NCBI GenBank assembly: GCA_964036155.1
Contig: OZ038422.1
Span: 38,029,201-38,093,200, forward strand
Source: Diploscapter coronatus
Lineage: Eukaryota > Nematoda > Chromadorea > Rhabditida > Rhabditidae
Direction of reading: 5' to 3'
DNA length: 64,000 nt
In this document: in pieces, positions 23,679-34,846 of the stretch
How positions within the stretch are numbered: the stretch's first letter is position 1
Layout: every line of letters begins with the position of its first letter
The notes under the pieces: model-generated
Told to the model about the DNA's origin: nothing
Seen by the model: the letters and a program-made list of their open reading frames with translations, nothing else
Databases searched by the model: none
Program-made: the position numbers and the translations under genes

Positions 23679-26600
23679 ATGGTACTAGCTTCTCCACTCG
23701 TGTCTATGCCAGTTTATACCGTCTACATTATAGCTGGAGCCATGATATCGGCCTTTATTTGTGTCTCAATATTCATTTATCGGTAAATCCGGCCGCTTCG
23801 TTCCAAAATCCGAAATTTTCCTTTCAGATCCAGAAATCAGCCTAATGAAGACGATCTGGACTGTGAAGAGGCAGCCAGAAGATTTGGGTAGATAATTCTT
23901 CTTTTAATTTTTAAAAACTAATAGCTAAATTTTAGACCTGAAGCACTATTTCCACAATTGATTGTTGATACTACAGCCAGAAACGTGCAGCCGAACAACT
24001 TGAAGACCAAAATTTCGCAGTCCATGCCTTGGAAGTCGTCGGTAAAAATTGAAGTTTGAAACACTTGGTATTATTGATTGGAGAGAACGCGTCGATATTC
24101 GAAATCGCGCTATTCGTCTCGTTTCTCTTCTACGCGACTCGTTATCTGCGTCCAAATTCTATTTCTAATTATGGAATGAATATCATCGACTTTGCTCCCC
24201 AATCAACAATACAACGAAACTTCCTAGGTGATCGACAACCTCCGGCCGGACTTCGTCTCTGAGTATCGCGGCAGACTGAATTTCTCGATCAGCTACGAGA
24301 CCGAGTGCAGCACTTTGTACGTGCATGTCATGCAAGCTGTCGAACTGCCTGTCAGAGATATCACTGGTACGCGAAAAGACTCGTTCGAATTGAATTCATT
24401 CGTCTTAGGATCATCTGACCCATACGTCAAAGCGTTTATACTTGAAGACCCACAACGCACCGAGCGAACGAGGGTCCACAAGAGGAACCTCAACCCCTCC
24501 TTTGACCAAATTCTTTGCTTTCCAGGTAATGTCCAATAAATTAAACGTACAAGAGGTCCATAATAATAAACTAGCGGGAAATCACGCATCTTGGCCAAAA
24601 ATAAGCAATTTACCATTCATTTAATGGAAAGTAGTACATTTGAACCCTGAGCTTCCATTCTAGCCTGAACGAGTGTTCCTCGTTCATTTGATTCAATGAA
24701 TTGACCGAATTCTTTTATGTTCCATCTCCTTTCGCATCGCCGATTTAATGTCTTGTTTTTCTAAATGCCAGAAAATCTGCCTACACGTGCTGAAAGATAG
24801 ACGGCTTTTTTCCCGCTGGAATATTGAATGACATATCCGACATAGATGTGCTTTGGTTCGTAGACTCCGGCGTGTGGTTCATTATTCATGGCGCTTAAAT
24901 TCGGCGGTAAACTTCTGTGAAAGATTTCCGTCAAATTTTCTGACAACTTGCAGAAATTTCCACGATTTGAGAGAAATGCAACAATTCGCAAGTAAGAAGT
25001 ATGAAGAAGTAGTAGTAAAAAGTTTTGATTCTTTCAATTGAAAACTAGTAAAATTTCAGTTAAAAATCGTATACATCCAAAAGAAAATGACCACTTGAAT
25101 GATTAGGAGCGGTCTTGTTCCCAAAATTCGGGAACAAAACAATGTTCCCGAACATTCCCGTGCCCTCTCACCTTCCTCATGCTCAGTGTTATTCCCGTAT
25201 CGGAAGTGCGCTTCGTCGGTGCCTCCCCCTATGTTTTTTCCGCGACTTCTCAGTCAAGTGCTCTATTTTCTATTTTTCCCCTGTTTAGTTATTCCTCAAG
25301 CATCACCATTTCCTTATTTCCCACGTTGCGTTGATTTCTGCTAAAAATACTACCTTTACCAATTGTTCTAATTATTCTTTTTCAAACAGTCGAAATTGAC
25401 CTGCTTTGATTTTTGCTGCTATCCGTGTGTACAAGTTATTTCGACTAATACGGAGCGCTTCAAGTTCTTCCTGTCCATATTTCATCAGTACATGTATGCT
25501 GATCGGCCCGCAAATGATCTGGAGAAGATGGACCGTCTAGCGGAGGTCACTTCTCTGCACGGACTGATTCACGTCGACAGACGACACCGAAGTCAGAGTG
25601 CGCGAAGTTGTGGTAGCATCGGACAGCATAAGAACAAGCTCGACGAAAATTTACTGTCGAGAGGAGTCAGCACGCTTCCTACGATTAGAAGTACATATGA
25701 TTTTCTATTCACTCTATTATGTTCGTTCACGAATAAAACAGCAAGCGATATACAAAGGAAGCTCTTTGAAATATGCGAAATGGGGCGATGCGTGACGCTA
25801 CCGTATCGGTTTCTCGGTAGATCTCGAATTCATTTTCGACGATTAGACATATTTCGTGCATTTCTCTTCATTGTTCAGGATTTTGAATAATTTTTGACGT
25901 TCTAGAAGTTTATCGCGTCTCTGTCTTCCTTCGCTAATGAGCATGATAGTGTGCTATCAAAAGCGCTTTGTACTTTGCTTGCCTAAAGATAGCTAGCATT
26001 TCTCAAACTTCGAGTACAAAATGTCATCATCTGATCTAGAAGGTGGATCTCTTGTGCTTCATCACAAAAAATGTGGTAGATTACAATCCCCACGAATTTC
26101 CAAGCAGATTTTCGGGGATTATTTTAAAATCTCGAGATTTAAAGAAAATCCTTTCACTTTTGCATAAGAATGATGCCAGGACAATTTAAGGAAGTGATAG
26201 TTGGATCGTAAAGAAATATTAATTGGGACTTGTGATTTCAGGGCACTCGATGAAAAAGCTCCAGGAAATGACGTTGGTCATGCAGGTATAAAAATTTTCT
26301 AAGTAAAATGAAAGATTTAATTACGAAGAAGAGCTTACAGTAGTTACATGTGAAATAAGAATTAGAGTTTGTAGGAGAAATAATCATTTTATTATTTGTA
26401 ACTATGCAGTTCCTGCAAGATTTTTCCCGCGCTTTCTAAGAAAATAACCTAAAGTTGTGTCAGGTCCTGGACTACGATCGCTTCTCCGCAGACGAGCCGA
26501 TTGGAGAGGTGCTTCTTCCGATGAAGAACGTCAAGTTGGACAAGGGCCCTGTGTACTGGAAGCACTTGCAGAGACCTACAGTCTCCACAGTAAGTATTTG

Positions 26601-27289
26601 ATCATTTGATTTTAGCTAAATCAAGTCGAAACTTAAATTCTAATATTTCGAAGTTCGACCTACGAAATATACACTTCTTTATTTTCAGGAGCAATGTGGC
26701 GAACTCATGCTGTCCCTCTGCTACCTCCCAGAAATGGGCAAATTGACCGTCAGCGTTATCAAGGCCAGAAACCTGGCTGCTAAGGACACCTTTGGGAGCT
26801 CTGGTACGTGAAGTCATGAAAGTTAAGATTAGAAGAATATTCAGACCCCTATGTCAAGCTGTGGTTGGTCCAGAAAGGCAAGAAGCTGGAGAAGCGGAAG
26901 ACTGCCGTGAAGACGAACACTTTGAGTCCCATATTCAATGAATCGTTCGCCTTCGCAGTACCGATCAAGGATATTTTGGAGGCAGAAGTCAATTTAGTCG
27001 CCACGGTAAGTCTAATAGTAAACAAGGCTGTAGAAGATACAATTTGGAAGAAAAGTTAGCTAGAAGAAGAATTTGAGAAAGAAAGGATTTTGAAAAAAAT
27101 CTATTCAAGAAACGATAAAAGTGACTGATTTAGGTAATGGACTACGACATGGTTGGCGTGAACGATGAAATCGGGCATGTGGTAATTGGCAGTCTGGGAA
27201 ATCAACGCGGTGCGGAACAGTGGAAAGAAGCCCTTTCACACCCGGAAACGCCGATAGCCTTCTGGCACAGACTAACGCCAAAATGGTAG
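23679..27289 (+). CDS. Synaptotagmin (TM + C2A + C2B)
   Basis: Ten exons, 375 residues: 23679-23782, 23828-23887, 23936-24041, 24228-24366, 24409-24525, 26242-26285, 26464-26589, 26689-26803, 26845-27005, 27134-27289. A short lumenal N-terminus precedes a TM helix ([20 protein letters not shown]). C2A spans about residues 103-232 and C2B about 235-375, ending WHRLTPKW. C2A calcium ligands are D134, D140, D193, D195, with Glu (E201) where the fifth Asp normally sits (DYDRFSADE). C2B keeps all five Asp (D265, D271, D327, D329, D335) and the Lys-rich strand KKLEKRK. These features are known to mediate Ca2+-dependent membrane and SNARE binding in vesicle exocytosis. I cannot assign the paralogue; C2B looks closest to the 1/2/9 and 3/6/10 groups. 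The start is the Met nearest the TM. AATAAA lies at 27462. Confidence 0.92.
24071..24210 (+). mobile_element. Family-B hairpin element, copy 2
   Basis: TTATTGATTGGAGAGAAC and GCTCCCCAATCAACAAT form the inverted ends. The core TCGTCTCGTTTCTCTTCTAC matches the other two copies. It makes up most of the 186-nt intron before the exon at 24228. Confidence 0.75.
25436..25690 (+). other. Coding-like cassette in the synaptotagmin intron
   Basis: Within the 1.7-kb intron that splits C2A lies an open frame running 25396-25890. Its first two-thirds have protein-like composition ([47 protein letters not shown]). An acceptor-like ACAAG precedes 25436 and a GTACAT donor follows 25690. The enclosed 255 nt (85 codons) is phase 1-1, so it could be spliced between the flanking exons without shifting frame. 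That would insert a loop into C2A after CFPG. It could equally be a relic or an exon of a nested gene. I do not recognise the sequence. Confidence 0.3.
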
Positions 27290-30200
27290 AGGAATAGAGG
27301 AAGAAGACTTGCACAGAATCGTCAAGGACACAAATTGTGCTCCGAACAGTCACAGTGAAGAGATTGATCATTCAAATTAGGGCAATTTGGAAAACTCTTA
27401 GTTAAAAACGAAATAATATGCGGAAAAAATCTTTCCTGCCAAAATCCATCGAATGAGCTGTAATAAAGTTAAACTGCAGTAATTTGTTTCAAGTTGCCTA
27501 AAATTGGAGGACATTTTTCAATAATATATTTATTTTCTGCTATAAATAAATGCCGCAAGTAATAGACTAAATAAGCCCCGCAACTCATTAGATAGTCGAC
27601 TATATTTGACTCAGAAGAATATTGCCTTGAGATCACATTCGGATTTTCATAGCGAATGAATGAAAGTGTTTATTGCATTTTGGGATACATTGATGAGTTT
27701 ATTTATTGAGAAATGATAATGAAGAATTTTGACAGTTCGTTATTTCTAAAGAAGAAATAATAAGTTATTCGTCTTCATACATTATTGAGTAAGGAGCATG
27801 AGACTGACTTTGAAACATTGTGAGCGTTCAGAACTCTAACAAGTCGTAGGAATAAAATATGTTGGTTCTGAGATTCTGTAAATGTAAAATAGAAACACAA
27901 ACGTCACCATCGTTTTCAGTGTCACCGATTTGGGTATATTCGATACTTCCCGAGTCGTGGAATGCGCGATTCCAAGTTTCGGCCATTTGGCCCAAACCTT
28001 CAAAATGCCTTTCATTTTCCCAGACTCTGAAGATGAAAATGTTGACCGTCATTCCCTGTGGCGACCTTATTGATGAAAATCAATATGGTAAATGTTAGCA
28101 AATAATGTTTCTTCGCCATAGGACATCTAAATTTGCCTATTCTTATTCCGATTCGAAACAAATTCCAGAAATTTACTTCACAATTAGTAAATAAAAGCTA
28201 CAACACAGATCAGAAAAGAAGTCTGGCGAGTTGAGATAGTAAACGGGTCACTTTTCTGGTCAGTCAGTATCAGTATGACATGAGTAATTTTCCTTCTATA
28301 TTTAAGGATCGCTAAATTTCACCGTTAGAGATACGTATTTTCTTTCTGAAGAAAAACTTTCGTAGGTGACGTCGAAAGGCTGTGAATTTGGCAACAAACA
28401 TCCGAAAGTTGATCGGGGAAAGTCGTGAAATGTGAGAACTGATGCGAACGCGCGTGAACTGAGCGAGTAACGATTCTGAAGCTGATTTTCCGATTAAGAA
28501 GGCCCAATTGATCTCTGAGAACAGTTCTGGTTGACTTTACGATATTGTGAGTAGGACAACACGTGAACGAACGATGGCGATTCTAGACTTTAACATATCG
28601 AGGCTCAAAGATTGCATTGTGAGTCATCCGCACGAATAGTTTGATCAATTAGGAGAATTTAATCTGGACTTTCAGTAACTTCTGAATTATAACCACAGTC
28701 CTATGAATTTAACAACGATTCTGGCGGAATGCTAAATTTTCTGACGTTTTCTTAAAATTTCCAGTGATGTCATTAGTCGTCGGTCTGAACGCCATAAACC
28801 GGCGTATTCTCTCTGGGAACTCATGCCCTCAGAGAAGAGACCTAAAGATGGCTTAAGATCTAAAAATGATCGCGTGACGTCATCATCTAGGAAGATATCA
28901 ATAGATATAAAAATTTACAACATATTTCTAGCACTCGTCGTGTTTTCGGCAAAAAAGACAGAATTTCCCCCTAATTTTACGATTTTCTTGCGATTTCAGC
29001 TTCAAACCGGTTGGCTGATAATCGATAAAAATTCGGTTAGAACTGGAGATCGCTTTAAAAATCGAAAGATCGCCTGAAGGATACGTAATATTTAAAAATA
29101 CCCTAGGCAATCTTCTAGATGCATGATTTAACTGGTGGATAAGCTTTTTTTCCATCAAAGCTATTAAAATCATTTATCATTTTCATTCGCACATTCAACT
29201 TCAAACTGGTTGGTTGATAATCGACGAAAAATCGGTCAGAACTGAAGATCTCTTTAAAAATCGAAAGATCGCCTGAAGGATACGTAATATTTAAAAATAT
29301 CCTAGGCAATCTTCTAGATGCATGATTTAACTGGTGGATAAGCTTTTTTCCATCAAAATTAGTGAAATCACTTTCGTTTGCACATAAAAATTGCAAGAAT
29401 CGTGATTTTCTTGCATAAATTGGGTCGGGAAAACTAGATGCCGCGAAGGAATGCATCATTTTACGCGTTATGGATAAATTTAGCAAAAATGCGTCTAGTC
29501 ATCAGAGTAGGAGTGATAAATATGCTATTATCATCCACATGAGAGCTTCATAAGTACATTTCTTTATGGATGCATAAACTAGAGACATATTATGCCTTAA
29601 AAATATGCCATAATATTTATTATTGGTAACCCCGAGTTTTTATGACACGGTGTCCTATTTTTATCATTTTAGGCAACTTCGCGCAGATTTACTTAATTGC
29701 AGATGATTCAGTTTGTTTTCAAAACATTTATTTTAGAAGGTCATTTATCAAACTATCAGAAAATGATAAGTTCGGATATTTTGCTAATAACTATTAACTT
29801 TTTAAACTTTGTTCTTTTCCTACGTTTGAAAATTTTATAAGTTAGAGATACAGAATGATTACACAGGGTTGTACCGAAAATTGACGACAAAACAAAAACA
29901 TCTCATCATCATTTTTGTGGGATATTTTCTTCCACCATCAATACATCGATTATTTCACGTGGTTTTCAAAATTTCTCGTCGTTTACCTAAAGTTCTTTCT
30001 CTCAAACAGATAATTTCTCCAATTATCCAATGTTATTTTCTCATACCACTGAAATATCATTTGGAAAAGAGCGTAAGATAAGATTTATTATCTTTTGGTC
30101 TATCATAGATAAGAAAATGGTAACGAATTTCGAAAAAAAAGGTGAGATTTTTTCGATGTCAGTCTATCTTTTTACCTACACTTCTCGCGAGAGAGCGACT

Positions 30201-30533
30201 TCAAGGTAAATGTTTTCGTCTAGCATGTTTTACGATCCATCCCGTCCTCGCCCTTACCTATTCCTATAAATGGTTGATACTCTCGGTGTTTAGAGAAATT
30301 CAGTTGATTCTGTTATCGGCTATTAGTTACAACGCTCTAATCTATATTCACGCACTCTATCATCAGTGGTGAAAAACGATTTCGACAGATTTTCACCGAT
30401 AAATAAGCCACTCATCACCACACACAGACTTACTTCAATTCTATCAAATTTTCTTTCGACAGGAAAAATTCCACTTGTAAATCCTATCGATTCTTAAATT
30501 GATTTTTATGCGACTATTTAAGGATCAGCCAAA
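27290..30533. other. Intergenic region, synaptotagmin 3' side to peptide cluster
   Basis: It begins with the synaptotagmin 3' UTR (AATAAA at 27462) and includes a direct tandem repeat at 28999-29360. Plus-strand frames at 29869-30372 look like noise. No supported exon. Confidence 0.45.
28999..29360. repeat. Direct tandem duplication, period about 199 bp
   Basis: CTTCAAACCGGTTGGCTGAT (first unit) and CTTCAAACTGGTTGGTTGAT (second unit) start about 199 bp apart. Both units continue through CGCCTGAAGGATACGTAATA and end at GGTGGATAAGCTTTTTT. The second copy is highly similar. Confidence 0.85.
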
Positions 30534-30833
30534 ATGTTCAATTTTCGTCTCCTTATACTTCTTTCGCTTCTGACGTTGGCTTGGGCCGCCATAGAGGGAT
30601 GGTACGAAGTGCAGAATCCCTGGACGAGCGGCGTCAACCCGTGGCTACCCTCGCCACAGGTACGGTCCTCGATCCGTAGCGAATATTAATTTCACTACGG
30701 ATCCAACTCGTGGTGCAAGTAAATTTTGTACTTTCAGAACCCCTACCCATTCTCGGACCCGTACTTCAAGCCCAACTGGGTCGGAAACGGAGTCGGATCA
30801 CTCTGCCTCTTCGGATGCAATAATCGAGGATAA
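30534..30833 (+). CDS. Small secreted peptide A with C-terminal CLFGC ring
   Basis: Two exons, 30534-30659 and 30738-30833, 73 residues. A strong signal peptide (MFNFRLLILLSLLTLAWA) is followed by GWYEVQNPWTSG, a Pro/Trp/Phe-rich linker and the C-terminus GSLCLFGCNNRG. The only two cysteines of the mature part are spaced C-x3-C near the end and could form a small disulfide ring. The final Gly could be an amidation donor, giving an Arg-amide. A TATA-like TATTTAAG lies about 20 nt upstream of the ATG. It is the first of three same-strand paralogues (with 31766-32450 and 33895-34387). Family not recognised; role as an antimicrobial or signalling peptide is only a guess. Confidence 0.8.
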
Positions 30834-31765
30834 ATCAAAGAGCTTCGGAATTCTATTTTCATGACAAATCCTGAACATATCATTTTTCAATTGCCCTGAA
30901 TTCGTAACTGTATTCATAAGTTTGATTGGGCACTAGCAATAAGTCACTTCTCGTATGATCTCAATGCATTTTTTCACAATTTTAAAATTTGGTCGATTTT
31001 GTTGTAAATATTAGAATGTCAACATTGTTAAATAAATTATACGATAAATAGGAAGATGGTTTTTTTGAAAAATGAATATGCTTTTTTGTGTTCTATTTTC
31101 CATTAGCGTATTAGGGTCGCCTAATGGGCGTATTTAGATTAGCTTTTAAACCAACCAGGTAAATTATTTGAACGGTTTCTTTAAAAGATTTCATTTTATC
31201 CTAGATTTTTTATCCTTTCACTTGGTATCATTCGGATTTTCGTCATTTTATCGTTAAAGTTTTCTTTTTATTGTCCTACAGAGAAAGCCTGCTGCTTGGA
31301 ATTTCACTTTTTCTCACTTTCGCCTGGCCAATTTTAAGCCCACTACGTAGAAATAACCATGTCCATAAAGCATAGCGGCGAAAGACCGTACCGCCATCTT
31401 TGGACACATCCTTAAAAACGCCCGTATAAAATCGAATTCCACAAATCCTAAAACCCACTAGACTAATTTGAAGTGCTTCCAATTAGCCCCGAAGGTTGAT
31501 ATCCAGTGAATCTTCAAATTTCGTCGGTATTCATCTTCGCAGATCGTTTCTAAGACCGTTTCGACTATTTTCATTAGGACCCAACTCAAGGCGAGTGTAA
31601 AGTCATAAAACCCGTTTTCTAAATTCATCGTATCGTCTTTTCGAATTTAACTTGAAAATATGATCGAATATTTGTTGTCACTTTTCATTGAACTATGATC
31701 GATGAATTCATCTTAACCATATAAAATTGTGTACCAAGCTGTAGAAAAGGCTGCAAACTTGCAGA

Positions 31766-32450
31766 ATGTTCAAAACACTGCTGATTTTTGCTGCATTCTT
31801 CATTTCAATCGACTGCTATCCTCGGTACTACAATAACTACCAATATCCAGGGTAAGTTTCGAAAATTTAGCATGCTTTTTTACTTTAACAGCTCCAGTTA
31901 TGGATATTCTTACAATAACAACCGATACGGTTACGCAAATAGATACTCTTATGGCAACTACGGAAGTTATAACAATTACTACCCTTATGGATACTCAAAC
32001 TCCTATACAAGCAATTCAGGTATCAATTTTATTCTATAGCAATTTGAAAAAGTAGTTGTATTCGAGGTGGATGGATTTAATAATTGAGAAAATATTATTT
32101 TCCTATGTTCTTTGCATTTATTCAATGATCATAACTAATTTTTTGGCAACCTAGATATTTCGTAGCTTCATAACCCACGAAATAGCACGAGAAGATATAT
32201 GTATCTTCTTATCTTGTCTTTTACCTTAACTATAGTTTACGAAGCTACAAATTACCCAAATTGCGACTTTTCAAGTTATCTATCCTTTGGTAGCTACGGA
32301 TGTTCTCATGTTTACCTTCTAGGCTGGTACCCCGTGCAGAATCCCTGGACCACGGGCTGGAGTCCGTACGCAAGTCCCTCTGGACGGGGAGCTTGGATCG
32401 GAAATAGACTCGCAAGCCTTTGCCTCTTCGGATGCAACGGACGAGGATAA
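31766..32450 (+). CDS. Small secreted peptide B, Tyr/Asn-rich body with CLFGC ring
   Basis: Three exons in phase, 31766-31851, 31892-32019, 32323-32450, 113 residues. Signal peptide MFKTLLIFAAFFISIDC. The middle exon encodes a low-complexity Tyr/Asn/Gly/Ser tract with GYSYNNNRYGYANRYSYG-type repeats. The last exon encodes GWYPVQNPWTTG, then GAWIGNRLASLCLFGCNGRG and stop, closely matching the C-terminal exon of peptide A. TATAAAA lies about 45 nt before the ATG, and TTGCAG almost touches the ATG. The 303-nt second intron contains a hairpin. A separate start at 32199 (MYLLILSF) would also be open but is less likely because the exon 2-3 junction is in phase and the architecture matches peptide C. 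Confidence 0.75.
32160..32250. repeat. Hairpin repeat in peptide B intron
   Basis: CGTAGCTTC and GAAGCTAC are inverted ends. An inner AGAAGATA/TATCTTCT stem and the motif GAAATAGCAC resemble other hairpins here. Confidence 0.4.
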
Positions 32451-32503
32451 TCTATGTATTTTTTTTCAAGATATCGCGATCAGACATAGGCACACTTTCA
32501 GAC

Positions 32504-32655
32504 AGACTTGGGAAATTTCGAACTGCGATTAACTGCATGAAATAAGATAGAATGCCTAACCGAGAGAAAAAGATCATACCTTCTTTCCGTCTCTCGATAA
32601 GACATACTATCTCTTTTCATGCAGTTGACCACGCGGTTCGAAATTTCCCAAATCT
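32504..32655. mobile_element. Hairpin (MITE-like) element 3' of peptide B
   Basis: AGACTTGGGAAATTTCGAAC at the left and GTTCGAAATTTCCCAAATCT at the right are long inverted ends. Inner stems AACTGCATGAAA and TTTCATGCAGTT extend the hairpin. Confidence 0.7.
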
Positions 32656-33894
32656 GCAGACAGAATGGAAACTTTTAGGGGAGGGGGTACGCTAGACAAC
32701 ACTTTTTCTATAGAAAGTTGATACTTGGGAATGTACTCAACAAGATTTTCACGAAAACATTTCGACTTAAGGGGGTACGCGCGGAAGTTCAGGCCTAAGC
32801 TCTGTCTATCTATGTCTAGCCGTGATTTCAAAGAATTGTACAAGTTCGCTTGCAATAACATTACCTGGATCTCATTATTTTTATCAACTGTCTTATCTCA
32901 TGATAATAAATGATTTGAACGAATTTCCACGAAAATGATCAAATTTTGACAAATATAAGATCTATTTCACGGTCTTTTGTGGGTCAATGATTAGAATGCA
33001 GATTTATTGTTTTGGGAAATAAGTATTTTCGCGAGTCTGACCGATCTGTGGTTGATTAGTGAATTGACATAAACATGCGCCTTCGAAGATCTTAGGCGTC
33101 AACACCAAAAATGATGTTTTAAAACTGGGAAATTTTGCAGAGGTTTCCTATTTTCTAACATAAGAAATGGAAAAGACACAGAACAATAAAAAATATCAAA
33201 TGAACACTATTCTACTATTGATGAACCGTACAATATGATCTGAGAATCACGTAAATGACAAGTATAAAAGCGGTTTGAGTAATGTTGGCATATTTATCTA
33301 AATTCATGATATTTACGAATTTTTGAATTTTTAACCAGCTTTGTTCAGATTGCGTATTTAATAATTATCTTTCTTTCATATTTATAAAAAAAATTTCAAG
33401 AACTTCTATGTTACTTGTTTTCTATTGGAAAAAGCTTGCATAGCCATTCTAGAAAGCTAGAAATCATATTTGTATACTGTATTAAAAATTAGCTTCAAGA
33501 TAGTCTTTACTACTTTCATTAATTATGAAATAGCTTATGAGATAAATTTTACGCATTAAACAGATTAAGCTTCTTCCAAATTTGTGCTTTCTCATACCGT
33601 AGTCGTCATTCTGACCGGTCAATCCTCATTTTCATATGTCGTCATTTCAGCTGCATCTGTTCCTTTACAAATGCAGACTAGCATATGATTCTACGATATT
33701 TTTTCCCTATAAGCATACTTCTAATCACTAATCATGTTTGCAGCGGATATAAAAGGAGGCAGAAGCTGTGGTCTTTCATAGATAAGCAATCACTAGCTTC
33801 TTCTTGATTCTGAACCAAATCACTCACTTCTAATTCTAACGACAATTCGGAATATTGCGATAGGTCTATTATATTTCTAAATCTTAAATTTAAA
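32656..33894. other. Spacer between peptide genes B and C
   Basis: No supported exon. Includes a probable peptide B poly(A) signal near 32904 (AATAAA) and, at 33751, GGATATAAAAGG, a TATA box about 145 nt upstream of peptide C. Confidence 0.45.
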
Positions 33895-34387
33895 ATGAAA
33901 ATTCAGATCATGCAAGCCTCAGTTCAAAATTGTTTGTGGACTCTAATGGCGGTCGTCTTTTTGACAGCGAACTTGACGAATGCCCAAAACCGCTATTGGG
34001 GAGAAAATGACGTCAATTACCAGTACCCTCAAGCACCAACCTATTATCAGTACCCGCATTATTCATCCTATTATGGTAAGTCAAAATATTGGACCATTAA
34101 TAAAAGCAATACTTCCTAAGCTAAACAGATTTGTGCATTTAGAAACTCACAAAGATTTTATTAGACTTTGCTGTACAGCTTTTATATTAATGACATTGAA
34201 AAGTGAGAATTTTTAATTTTCAGGATACCCAAGTTACGCTTATGGCTATCACTACAACCAGAACTATCGTTACCCTTCATACTCTTACCGAACTGGCTTA
34301 AGAAATCCGATGCTTGATGGGGGCTGGTTCAACAAGAACCCTGGTGGAATTTGCATCTTCAACTGTGGAGGGCGGGGTAGAAAATAA
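33895..34387 (+). CDS. Small secreted peptide C, Tyr/Pro-rich with CIFNC ring
   Basis: Two exons, 33895-34075 and 34224-34387, 114 residues. The signal peptide ends near ANLTNA. The body is Tyr/Pro/Gln-rich (NYQYPQAPTYYQYPHYSSYY), then GGWFNKNPGGICIFNCGGRGRK and stop. The terminus keeps the C-[LI]-F-x-C ring of peptides A and B. It adds a dibasic RK after Gly, so trimming and amidation would give a ring followed by GGR-amide, matching the CNNR and CNGR ends of its neighbours. The GW[YF]-...-NP motif before the ring is shared. Codon use and intron position support a real gene. Confidence 0.75.
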
Positions 34388-34426
34388 TCGTGCTTTCAAG
34401 TATTCGGGTGCTCGAAAATCTTGCAA

Positions 34427-34534
34427 CTTCGCTACTTTATGAAATAGTATGTAGGGATAGGAGAGGATGGAAGATGTGGGGAAAAGGCTCTCTCACTATT
34501 GCATCCTATCTCATAAAGTGGCAAGGTAGCGAGG
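34427..34534. repeat. Hairpin repeat in the peptide C 3' flank
   Basis: CTTCGCTACTTTATGA and TCATAAAGTGGCAAGGTAGC are diverged inverted ends around GAAATAGTATG and GGATAGGAG / ATCCTATC. It is a distant relative of the family-A hairpins. Confidence 0.5.
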
Positions 34535-34846
34535 TTTCCATATTACCAAATTGTCACTTATTTATTTGTGCTAATTTTTATTGATACCAACACTTTGACT
34601 GATTCGAATGTACGAACAATGACGCTATATGTAATGATGATATGAAACTCAATATACGACTTTAACTTACTGTTTTGTGTAAATAAATAAATTTGTACAG
34701 ATAGATAAATTGGTCAGTTGAATCAAGAGATCAAGAAAACTGGACAAGATTGCACAAAATGGCTACATGATGTCACTCAATAGGCATTTGGAATTTAAAA
34801 AAAAAAAATTAGAAATTTAACAGAAAATGAGTAGAATGACGTGATT

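Noticed and set aside
32199..32450. Separate peptide gene starting at MYLLILSF with its own signal peptide
   Set aside because: The C-terminal part joins in phase to the upstream Tyr-rich exon at 32019, and the upstream 70 codons overlap an inverted-repeat hairpin, so one three-exon gene is simpler.
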